Origin: Komagataeibacter xylinus
GTDB lineage: Bacteria; Pseudomonadota; Alphaproteobacteria; Acetobacterales; Acetobacteraceae
Reading direction: 5' to 3'
Assembly (NCBI RefSeq): GCF_009834365.1
Contig: NZ_CP041348.1
Span: 3,013,001 to 3,077,000 of the forward strand
DNA length: 64,000 nucleotides
Made by a program: the position numbers and the translations under genes. The notes under the pieces were generated by a model that did not search any database, was not told where the DNA came from, and saw only the letters and a program-made list of their open reading frames with translations. Positions 53,642 to 61,102 of this stretch are shown here, one piece after another; position 1 is the first letter of the stretch, and every line of letters starts with the position of its first letter.

Positions 53642-54235
53642 TTATGGCAGGGTAAACCCCAGCACATCGGCGAGGTGCGCGCGATAACGTTCGATATCGG
53701 CCTCAATCGACGGGTTCTTGATCACATCAGTGGCAAGGAAGGTCGGCAGGGCCGAGAGCGCAAGAAATTCATTGGCCTTGTGGAAAGGAAAATAGACGGC
53801 ATCGATCCCCCTGCCCTCAAAGAACTGCGCGGGGTCGACAAAAGCCGCTTCCGGGGCGTTCCATGTCAATGAGAGCATGTAATGCTTGCCGTGCAACAGT
53901 CCGCCGGAGCCATATTTGCGCTCGGGGTGAGCGCGGCTGCGGCCATCATTGGCGTAAAGCACGCCATGACCGGCGGTAAAGACCTCATCCATGTATTTCT
54001 TGACGATCCACGGCGCGCCCATCCACCACCCCGGCATCTGATAGATTACGAGGTCGGCCCACAGGAAGTTCTGCACTTCTTCTTCAATGTCATAGCCTGA
54101 ATCAATCTTTGTCTGCCGCAGGGCAAAACCTGCCGCCGCCAGCGTCTGTGCCGCGACAGCCTGCAAGGTGTCATTCAGGCGCCCGTGCGAATGGGCAAAC
54201 TTTTTTCCGCCGTTCAGAAGAAGGATGTTTTTCAT
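53642..54235 (-). CDS. mdaB: NAD(P)H quinone reductase of the MdaB family
   Basis: 197 residues, flavodoxin-like fold with the MdaB start ILLLNGGKKFAHSHGRLN (FMN/FAD phosphate binding), then YQMPGWWMGAPWIVKKYMDEVF, the family centre, and a SLTWNAPEAAF strand. It reduces quinones by two electrons with NAD(P)H and guards against quinone and oxidative stress. Start ATG 54235 is preferred over the longer frame to 54283, because the flavodoxin strand begins right there. Upstream of tag in the same direction. Confidence 0.9.
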   Translation of the reverse strand: MKNILLLNGGKKFAHSHGRLNDTLQAVAAQTLAAAGFALRQTKIDSGYDIEEEVQNFLWADLVIYQMPGWWMGAPWIVKKYMDEVFTAGHGVLYANDGRSRAHPERKYGSGGLLHGKHYMLSLTWNAPEAAFVDPAQFFEGRGIDAVYFPFHKANEFLALSALPTFLATDVIKNPSIEADIERYRAHLADVLGFTLP

Positions 54236-54464
54236 AATGTCCCGTCCTGCAATCACGCTCACTCCCGGCCCCGCGCGGGGCACGGATCATGACCGTATCC
54301 ATCGCCTCATATCCGGCCATGAGGGATAGAGCCTGCTTGCGCACCAGACAACGGGCAACCGAAATCCCGCTCCGACAACGCGCCCGCAACACCGCTGACG
54401 TGTGAAAAAAAAGACAGAACTGGCAGACCTTTTTCCTGTTCTGCATGCCTGAAAGATCATCGCA

Positions 54465-54498
54465 CAAAAAAAACCGGGGCCGCATTGCACGGCCCCGG
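54465..54498 (-). terminator. rho-independent terminator of sldBA
   Basis: On the minus strand CCGGGGCCG pairs perfectly with CGGCCCCGG and is followed by a run of nine T. It lies about 30 bases behind the sldA stop. Confidence 0.92.
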
Positions 54499-54527
54499 TC
54501 GGGTCAGTCAGATGATGACAGATCCGG

Positions 54528-56732
54528 TCAGTTCACATTATCCAGCGCATAAACCACGAGGTCGTCAGTCACCGGCGTCATCATGAAGTGGTGGCCACCG
54601 GCCATGATGGCGACATACTGCTTGCCCTTGTATTCATACGTCATGGGCGTGGCCTGGCCGCCACCGGGCAGCACGTCGTTCCACACTTCCTTGCCGGTAT
54701 GGATATCGAAGGCATGGATCATGTTATCGGTCGTGGCCGCAACAAAGATCAGCCCACCTGCGGTAATGACCGGGCCGCCATTGTTGGGCGTGCCGATGGT
54801 CAGCGGCAGGTGCGTAGGCAGGCCGAACGGGCCGTTGGCGCGCGCACTGCCCAGCGGATGCTGCCACAGCACTTTCTGGGTGTGCATGTCGATGGCGGTG
54901 ATCATGCCATAGGGCGGACGGTTGCACATCATGCCCGTATATTCATCCCAGAACGGCGAGACCACGATGCCGTAAGGCGTTTCCGCCATGGCGCCAGCAC
55001 CTTCCGCGCCACCGCCACCGGGCTTGAAGTTGGGGTCATCCACCGGCATCAGGCCAAGCTTGTCGGCCTTCTTGCGGCTGACCAGCTGGTCATACATCGG
55101 CGTGTTGTTCCAGTTGGCGATCAGGATGCCGGTCTTCTCGTCATAGGCCACGCTGCCCCAGTCCGAGCCACCGTTATAGCCCGGATATTCCAGCCAGGGC
55201 TTGTCGATGCTGGGCGGGGTGAACTCACCCACGTAATGCGCACGGCGGTATTTCAGGCGGCAGTAAAGCTGATCGATCGGCGACATGCCCCACATGTCGG
55301 ATTCCTTGAGCGGGGCAAAGCCAAGACGCGGCATGCCAACCGACCAGGGCTGCGTGGGCGAGCGCGTATCACCCGGCACCATGCCCGGCGAGGGCGCGGG
55401 CCGTTCTTCAACCGGCAGCACCGGGTCACCCGTGCGGCGGTCAAGCACAAAGGTCTGGCCACGCTTGGTGGGCATGATCAGGGCCGGAACCGTCGAACCA
55501 TCGGGCTTGGTGAAGTCCATCAGCGTGGGCTGGGAGCCGATGTCGTAGTCCCACACATCCTTGTGCACGGTCTGGAACACCCAGCGCGGCTCGCCGGTCT
55601 TCACGTCAATCGCCACGACAGCGGAGGAAACCTTGTTTTCTTCCGGGCTACGCATGGCGCTGTAGTAATCAGCCGCCGAGTTGCCGGTGGGCACGTAAAC
55701 CAGCCCCAGGGCGTTATCGCCGATCATGGCGGCCCAGGAGTTGGGGGTGCCGCGGCTGTAATGCTCGCCTTCCTTCGGCTCGCCATGTTCATGCGGGCGG
55801 TTGACATCCCATGCCCACAGGAAGCGTCCGGTCTCAGCATCATACCCGCGGATCACGCCCGAGGGTGCCCAGCGGCGCTGGCCGTCGAGAATTTCCTGGT
55901 TGGTGATGATCGCGCCATTGACGATGGGCGGCGGCGCGGTCTCGGCCACGAAGCCGGGCACCGATTCACCCATGCCCTTCATCAGGTTGACCATGCCGTG
56001 CCAGCCAAAGCCTTCGCACACCTTGCCGTCCTCGCTGTCCACCTCGATCAGGCGCTCATCCAGCGTGGCTTCAAGAATGCGGTGATGGCAGTGCTCGCCT
56101 TCCGGCACGGTGGATGAGGTGTAATACACCACCGCCTTACACGCCGCCGTGTAGGGAATGCTCTCGTATTTCTCGTTGGCGTGGAAATGCCAGATTTCCT
56201 TGCCGGTAGCAGGGTCGATGCGCATCATGTCGTTCAGCGCGGAACACATGTACAGACCGTCACCAACCTTGATGGGCGTGGTCTCGGCAGCCCATTTGTT
56301 GGTCTGCCCCGGCCCCGGCTTGCTGCCGGTGTGGTAGATGAAGGCACGCTTGAGGTGGCCGATATTGGCTGGCGTGATCTGGTCAAGCGGCGAGAAGCGG
56401 GTTGCCTTGTCATCGCGCCCATAGCCAGGCCAGTCATCATGCGCGGGGTTGGCCGTGACCTGGTCCACCATGGGGGTTGCTTCGCTAGGCTCGGCGGGCG
56501 GCCCGTCGGGAATGTTGGCAGCGTTCACACCAGGAGACTGCGGCGCATTGGGCGAAGGCGGCGAGAACGCATCGCTCGGCGGCGTGGGCGTGCCGGGCGA
56601 AACCGTGGCGTTGCCATTACCGGGCGGCTGATCGGCAGGGGGCACCTGTGCGAGGGCCACGGAACCAGCGGTGCCTGCAATAATGGTGGCGCCAAGCAGC
56701 AGGGTGCGGAGCATGGGGGTGTTGGCGGACAT
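54528..56732 (-). CDS. sldA: PQQ-dependent polyol dehydrogenase, large subunit SldA type
   Basis: About 734 residues: signal sequence (about 8-29), a Pro/Ser/Asn-rich linker (PPADQPPGNGN..., about 30-85), then the quinoprotein beta-propeller of the membrane glucose/quinate/glycerol dehydrogenase group with DDWPGYGRDDKATRFSPL at its start, TVHKDVWDYDIGSQPTL in the active-site region and GGGQATPMTYEYKGKQYVAIMAGG at its end. The separate membrane subunit directly before it (TAATG overlap) is the layout of SldBA, which oxidises glycerol, sorbitol, arabitol and other polyols in the periplasm and feeds ubiquinone. A quinate or glucose dehydrogenase is less likely, since those have the membrane part in the same chain. 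GGGAGGT lies 6-7 bases before ATG 56732. Confidence 0.88.
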   Translation of the reverse strand: MSANTPMLRTLLLGATIIAGTAGSVALAQVPPADQPPGNGNATVSPGTPTPPSDAFSPPSPNAPQSPGVNAANIPDGPPAEPSEATPMVDQVTANPAHDDWPGYGRDDKATRFSPLDQITPANIGHLKRAFIYHTGSKPGPGQTNKWAAETTPIKVGDGLYMCSALNDMMRIDPATGKEIWHFHANEKYESIPYTAACKAVVYYTSSTVPEGEHCHHRILEATLDERLIEVDSEDGKVCEGFGWHGMVNLMKGMGESVPGFVAETAPPPIVNGAIITNQEILDGQRRWAPSGVIRGYDAETGRFLWAWDVNRPHEHGEPKEGEHYSRGTPNSWAAMIGDNALGLVYVPTGNSAADYYSAMRSPEENKVSSAVVAIDVKTGEPRWVFQTVHKDVWDYDIGSQPTLMDFTKPDGSTVPALIMPTKRGQTFVLDRRTGDPVLPVEERPAPSPGMVPGDTRSPTQPWSVGMPRLGFAPLKESDMWGMSPIDQLYCRLKYRRAHYVGEFTPPSIDKPWLEYPGYNGGSDWGSVAYDEKTGILIANWNNTPMYDQLVSRKKADKLGLMPVDDPNFKPGGGGAEGAGAMAETPYGIVVSPFWDEYTGMMCNRPPYGMITAIDMHTQKVLWQHPLGSARANGPFGLPTHLPLTIGTPNNGGPVITAGGLIFVAATTDNMIHAFDIHTGKEVWNDVLPGGGQATPMTYEYKGKQYVAIMAGGHHFMMTPVTDDLVVYALDNVN

Positions 56733-57118
56733 TATGCGACCTCCCGCACGGATGTTGAGTGGGCATTTTCCATGCGGCGCAGGGCGGGCAGGCACAGCAG
56801 CACGGCAATGGCAAGGATGGTCGGCCCAAACACGCGGGGCAGCAGGCCCCAGCCATCAAACCCGACCTCCCAGAAGGCCCACAGCCATGTCACGCCAACA
56901 GCGGCCAGATACAGCATGGCCCCCATGGCCCGGCCCATGGCCATGAGCACGCCAGCGAGTGTTACGGCTATGCCAATAATGACATAATACCAGGAGCCAC
57001 CCAGAAACACGAGTTCGGCACCCATGTAAGCAAGGGGCAGCCCCAGAAGAACGATGACAACCGCAAGACCCAGGATCGCCCACGCGGCGGGGGTCTGCGG
57101 CTTTATGAAAGCTGACAT
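56732..57118 (-). CDS. sldB: PQQ-dependent polyol dehydrogenase, membrane subunit SldB type
   Basis: 128 residues with four to five membrane helices (about 12-32, 37-53, 55-65, 68-86, 97-115); it corresponds to the membrane anchor found at the N-terminus of one-chain glucose dehydrogenases (LAYMGAELVFLGGSWYYVI is typical). It anchors SldA and passes its electrons to ubiquinone. GGAGGAA stands before ATG 57118, and its stop overlaps the sldA start by one base. Inner membrane. Confidence 0.88.
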   Translation of the reverse strand: MSAFIKPQTPAAWAILGLAVVIVLLGLPLAYMGAELVFLGGSWYYVIIGIAVTLAGVLMAMGRAMGAMLYLAAVGVTWLWAFWEVGFDGWGLLPRVFGPTILAIAVLLCLPALRRMENAHSTSVREVA

Positions 57119-58162
57119 GATGGATATTCCTCCAGTATCATGTAACGGAAACTAATCCCGTTAATATCGAGCATGAAAAAACTTAATCGTGAGGTTGGTA
57201 ACGGATTTATTATAATTGTATCAATAGCTACAGTAATCCGCCAAAAAAACGGCTGACTCATGCCGCTTCTGGCAACCTGCCCTGCAAGATGAGCGTAGTG
57301 GAGAAATATTTTTTACTTAACACCCCCTCCAGAGGAAACCATTACGGTTCTACCGTAAAACTACCGGGCAGGCATTGGCTGCATCGACGGGTCATGCTTA
57401 TGGCTGAAGCGCGGAGTATGTAAACGGGGCCGAGGCGGTATGATGCAAATAAATCTGCCTTAAAAACCGGCGTTATAAATACTTTCTTTTTCGTTGATAT
57501 CCGTAAGCCAGATGGGGGAGATTAAGGCCCATGGCAGGTTTATATGCGGGCGTGATGGAGCGCTGACCTTAATATATGGTGCGACACGCTCCTTTATAAT
57601 GAGCGCAACGGCACTCTTTTCACTACTCTGAGTTATGGCTGCACATCTCATACCAGCAAAGCAGGCACCGTGCCTGTCAGGCTGGCACGCGGCATCCCAA
57701 TACCGTCAGTTCGTGACCGAATGAGTATGGGTGGCATGGACCCACAATAGCAAATCAAAAGTACCGAACAATTATTGCGCCAGCATAATCGGTCCCTCCA
57801 TGCGGCATGTCAGTACAGACGCAATGGAAAAACTGCCCGAACAGTATCATGTCCTTTCTGGAAGAAAATGTAGATACATTCGCACAGGCGACATGGCATC
57901 TGCCCGCTTATGCCGCAACAGAGCACTTCCGGGCACAAACCATACCGGTTCTGCTGCATATCGCACGAGGCACGGCAGTGCCCGACAGGGTGCGGATTGT
58001 ATTTTGCTTCAACAACTGATCCGGTTGCTCCTGTTGCCAATACGGCCCGAGACCATGCCAACCATCAGGCTGGCATATGGCCTGCTGGCTTCAGATCAGC
58101 ATTATCTATGTACGTACATATATAGACAATGACAGACCTGTCCACCATCATGCGCTGCCATG
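57119..58162. other. 1-kb gene-free region upstream of sldBA
   Basis: No convincing gene. It carries the sldBA promoter side and two notable palindromes: TTACGGT-TCT-ACCGTAA at 57342-57358, and TATGTACGTACATA at 58107-58120. Several open frames of 60-130 codons have no ribosome binding site and unlikely composition, so they are probably chance or gene remnants. The region is less GC-rich than its surroundings. Confidence 0.5.
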
Positions 58163-58576
58163 TCAGGCAGCCTGCCGGGGCAGAAGATCATGCAGCGTGG
58201 TCTGGTCCAGCACATCAAGGAAAGCCGTAAGCGAACGGGCCAGCAGATGACGCAGGCGGCACATATCGGCAAGCACGCAGGCCTGACCGTATTCTGGCTC
58301 GCAGGCTTTCATGGAGAGCATGTCCGCCTCCATCATGCGCACGATGTCACCTATAATGATTTCATGCGGCATGCGCGGCAGTTCCAGCCCCCCTGCCCGG
58401 CCCCGACGGGTATCGACAACCCCGTTGGTAGAGAGCCGGTTGACCACCTTGACGAGGTGATTATGGGAAATGCCATGATTTTCGGAAATCTCATGCACGG
58501 AAACGCGCCGACCAGGGTTTTGTCCCAGATAAACCAGAACACGAATGGCATAGTCGGTATGAAGGGTCAGACGCAT
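58163..58576 (-). CDS. Rrf2-family regulator, NsrR type (copy 2)
   Basis: 137 residues from ATG 58576. A winged helix-turn-helix (about 1-60, with SHNHLVKVVNRLSTNG as recognition helix and RRGRAGG as wing) and the iron-sulfur loop with Cys92, Cys100 and Cys106 and Asp8, the ligand set of NsrR. It should sense nitric oxide or iron-sulfur status. It is strongly alike to the neighbouring gene at 58907, so it came from a tandem duplication, with a 330-base gap between them and so perhaps its own promoter. Target genes are unknown. Confidence 0.88.
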   Translation of the reverse strand: MRLTLHTDYAIRVLVYLGQNPGRRVSVHEISENHGISHNHLVKVVNRLSTNGVVDTRRGRAGGLELPRMPHEIIIGDIVRMMEADMLSMKACEPEYGQACVLADMCRLRHLLARSLTAFLDVLDQTTLHDLLPRQAA

Positions 58577-58906
58577 GGTATCTGGGCTCTGGCTCCCTGT
58601 CTTGTAAAGGCCGCCTGCGTGATGCAGCAGGAGACGGTAGGCCAAGGCGACGGCGTGCGGGGCATGATGTTCCTGTTATTACACTATGTGGGCCAAATTC
58701 CTCATGCCACACCAAAAAAGACCTGTGCCGTCCTTATTGCAACCGGAAAATACGGTCTTTCCACAATATAAATAAATATTATCTTATCATAAGCAAAAGT
58801 TATCATGGCATGGCATGAATCATGTCAATACGCGCGATTTTCCAACCTCATGCGCATCGAATTTCCGAAAATTCACAGGTCTTCAGCCTGCCTGCATGGG
58901 CCTTAT
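58577..58906. other. intergenic region between the two NsrR paralogues
   Basis: A 330-base stretch with an AT-rich part (58770-58800, AATAAATATTATCTTATCATAA) that could hold the promoter and an auto-regulatory site of the downstream regulator gene. No gene is seen. Confidence 0.4.
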
Positions 58907-59323
58907 TTACAGTTTTTTAGGCTCATGCAGAATATCATGCAGCGTAATGCGATCGAGCACCGACATGAAGGCATTGACCGATTTGGCAAACAGTCCGCGC
59001 AGGCGGCATGCATCCGTCAATACGCAGGCCTGCCCGTTTTCAGGATTACAGGACACAATTTCGCCCATATCCACCTCCATAAGACGGACGATGTCACCAA
59101 TAATGATCTGGTGCGGCGCACCAGCGAGTTCCAGCCCGCCACTACGTCCGCGCCGCGCCAGAATGACACCGTTGCTCGACAGACGGTTCACCACTTTGAC
59201 CAGATGATTCTGGGAAATGCGGTGCGTCAGGGCAATCTCCTGAATCGCAACCCGTCTGCCTGGGTTCTGACCAAGGTAGATGAGGGTCCGAATGGAGTAA
59301 TCGGTGTAAAGAGTAAGGCGCAT
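58907..59323 (-). CDS. Rrf2-family regulator, NsrR type (copy 1), last gene of the c-di-GMP operon
   Basis: 138 residues with the NsrR plan: winged helix (SQNHLVKVVNRLSSNG recognition helix, RRGRSGG wing) and cluster ligands Cys92, Cys100, Cys106 with Asp8. Only 6 bases separate it from the diguanylate cyclase gene, so it is co-transcribed. It stands in the place of cdg1D of the K. xylinus cdg1 operon. An NO-sensing or redox-sensing repressor in the same transcript as oxygen-linked cyclic-di-GMP enzymes suggests that cellulose control also reacts to nitric oxide or iron-sulfur state (inference). Confidence 0.88.
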   Translation of the reverse strand: MRLTLYTDYSIRTLIYLGQNPGRRVAIQEIALTHRISQNHLVKVVNRLSSNGVILARRGRSGGLELAGAPHQIIIGDIVRLMEVDMGEIVSCNPENGQACVLTDACRLRGLFAKSVNAFMSVLDRITLHDILHEPKKL

Positions 59324-59329
59324 GGCGTG

Positions 59330-61072
59330 TCATGACGCCTGTAGCGTGATCTCGGTATGATCTGGCGCAATGATGTGCTCCGCAAGAACAAGATTCGCGG
59401 CAGAAATCGGGGGAGAAATGTAAAAACCCTGAATCCGGTCCGCGCCGATCTCGTGCAGCATGTCCATCTGGCCTTTTGTTTCCACCCCGCTCACGGTCAC
59501 GCTCAACCCGAATGCATGGGCCAGACCAACCAGATGCGCCATAACGTCACGGGTCTGCTGGTTGGTTTCAATGTCTTGTACCAGCCTGCGTGATATTTTG
59601 GCCTGCGTGAAAGAAATCGTGCGCAGGACCGAGATTGGTAGCATCGCCAGCCCGAAATCATCCAGCGTCAGTTGAAAGCCAAGCTCGCTCAGTTCCTGCA
59701 GGCGCTGCAGCACGCGGTCAGAGCGCCTGCCAGCCAGCACACTTTCCGATACTTCCAGCACGTAATCGGATGCCTTGCCCCCCTGCCGCTTTATTTCAGC
59801 TTCAAGGTCATTCTGGAAGCCGATATTAAGCAGGTCCAGCCGCGAGAGATTGATGGTCAGGTTGGGATAGGCGCCCAGGCTTGTATTCCACATCCGCATG
59901 TCATTTTGGAATGACTTGACCAGACGCGGGCTCATGACCTGGGCCAGGGCGGCATCGAGGAACACATCGCGGAAGCTTTCCGCCGCCAGCAGGCCGCGCT
60001 GCGGGTGGTGCCAGCGCAGCAGCGCCTCGATCTGATCGCACTTGCCGGTGCTGAAGTTCATGATCGGCTGATAGTAAAGCTCGAACTGGTCCTTCTGTAC
60101 CCCGTCACGCGCATCATTGAGGATCTGGGCCCGCTCCAGCGCATGCTGGTGCAGGGCAATGTCAAACATGCGCGCCTGGTGGCCACCCGCTCGCTTGGCA
60201 GCATAAAGCGCGATATCGGCATTCTTCTGTAGTGATTCAGCACTTTCCTGGCTGGCGATGGGGCTGACCCCGATGCTGCCCGACACGTTGACCATGGTGT
60301 TGCCCACCTCGATCGGCGCTTCAAGCTCGGCCAACAGTTTCTCCAGTATGAGAGAAAGCGGATATTTGTGCAGCGTATGGTTGAGGATGAGTGCAAACTC
60401 ATCGCCCCCCAGCCGACAGACCGCATCTTCAGGGTGAACAAGGGCCAGAAGGCGCTTGGAAATCACCTTCAGCACCACATCGCCCGCATGGTGGCCATGA
60501 ATGTCGTTGATCTGCTTGAAGCCATCGAGATCGAACATGACCAGCATGATATCGCGGGTAATGTTCTGCGCCTTCTCCTCCACCGCAGTCTGAAGCACGT
60601 TGTTGAAACCACCACGGTTGAACAGACCCGTCAGCGGGTCGGTCGCGGCAAGCGACTTGAGCCGATCACGGGTGTTCATGAGTTCGGTAATCTCGAACCG
60701 GGTTGCGACATACCCCTCTACCGCGCCAAGCGAATTATGCTTGGGCATGATGGTGGTCGCCACCCAGTACAGCGTGCCATCCTTGGCCCGGTTGCAGATA
60801 TTGCCGCGCCATACCTCCCCACCCCGGATGGTGCGGTACATCTGCCTGAAAAAGCTCGCATCATGGTAGCCGGAATTGACGATGCGATGCGTTGCCCCCA
60901 GCAGCTCTTCACGCGGGTAGCGGCTGATATCGCAAAAGCGGTCATTCACATAGGTAATCACACCGCGCACATCGGTAATGGCCACGATCAGGACATTGTC
61001 CACCACATCGGCCCAGAAATCCGAATCCTGGTGGGTCAGCGCGCGCAGGCGATCATCGTGCTTGAGTGACAT
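59330..61072 (-). CDS. dgc1: PAS-GGDEF-EAL diguanylate cyclase, degenerate EAL domain
   Basis: Makes cyclic-di-GMP, the activator of cellulose synthase. 580 residues from ATG 61072, chosen for GGAG 9 bases before it (ATG 61087 possible). PAS domain at about 20-130 of the flavin-binding NifL/Aer kind (NDRFCDISRYPREELLG, EVWRGNICNRAKDGTLYW). GGDEF domain with intact RLGGDEF (222-226). The EAL domain keeps EALLRWHHP (349-351), but other active-site parts have changed: KISRRLV instead of KIDRSFV, SGVET instead of EGVET, and DDFGLAMLPIS instead of DDFGTGYSS. It is therefore probably inactive as a phosphodiesterase. It follows the phosphodiesterase gene, as in the known cdg operons. Confidence 0.9.
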   Translation of the reverse strand: MSLKHDDRLRALTHQDSDFWADVVDNVLIVAITDVRGVITYVNDRFCDISRYPREELLGATHRIVNSGYHDASFFRQMYRTIRGGEVWRGNICNRAKDGTLYWVATTIMPKHNSLGAVEGYVATRFEITELMNTRDRLKSLAATDPLTGLFNRGGFNNVLQTAVEEKAQNITRDIMLVMFDLDGFKQINDIHGHHAGDVVLKVISKRLLALVHPEDAVCRLGGDEFALILNHTLHKYPLSLILEKLLAELEAPIEVGNTMVNVSGSIGVSPIASQESAESLQKNADIALYAAKRAGGHQARMFDIALHQHALERAQILNDARDGVQKDQFELYYQPIMNFSTGKCDQIEALLRWHHPQRGLLAAESFRDVFLDAALAQVMSPRLVKSFQNDMRMWNTSLGAYPNLTINLSRLDLLNIGFQNDLEAEIKRQGGKASDYVLEVSESVLAGRRSDRVLQRLQELSELGFQLTLDDFGLAMLPISVLRTISFTQAKISRRLVQDIETNQQTRDVMAHLVGLAHAFGLSVTVSGVETKGQMDMLHEIGADRIQGFYISPPISAANLVLAEHIIAPDHTEITLQAS

Positions 61073-61102
61073 GGCATATGGCTCCATCTATCTCGTAGCG
61101 GA

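Noticed and set aside
54588..56117. 509-codon open frame on the plus strand opposite sldA
   Set aside because: sldA shows the complete quinoprotein pattern; the opposite frame has shadow-like composition.
57460..58132. Several open frames of 60-130 codons between sldB and the NsrR-like gene
   Set aside because: They lack ribosome binding sites and have no domain; some may be old gene remnants, but nothing supports that.
58907..59323. Iron-sulfur cluster regulator IscR as name for the Rrf2 proteins
   Set aside because: No isc/suf genes lie nearby, and Asp8 with the three-Cys spacing fits NsrR better than IscR.
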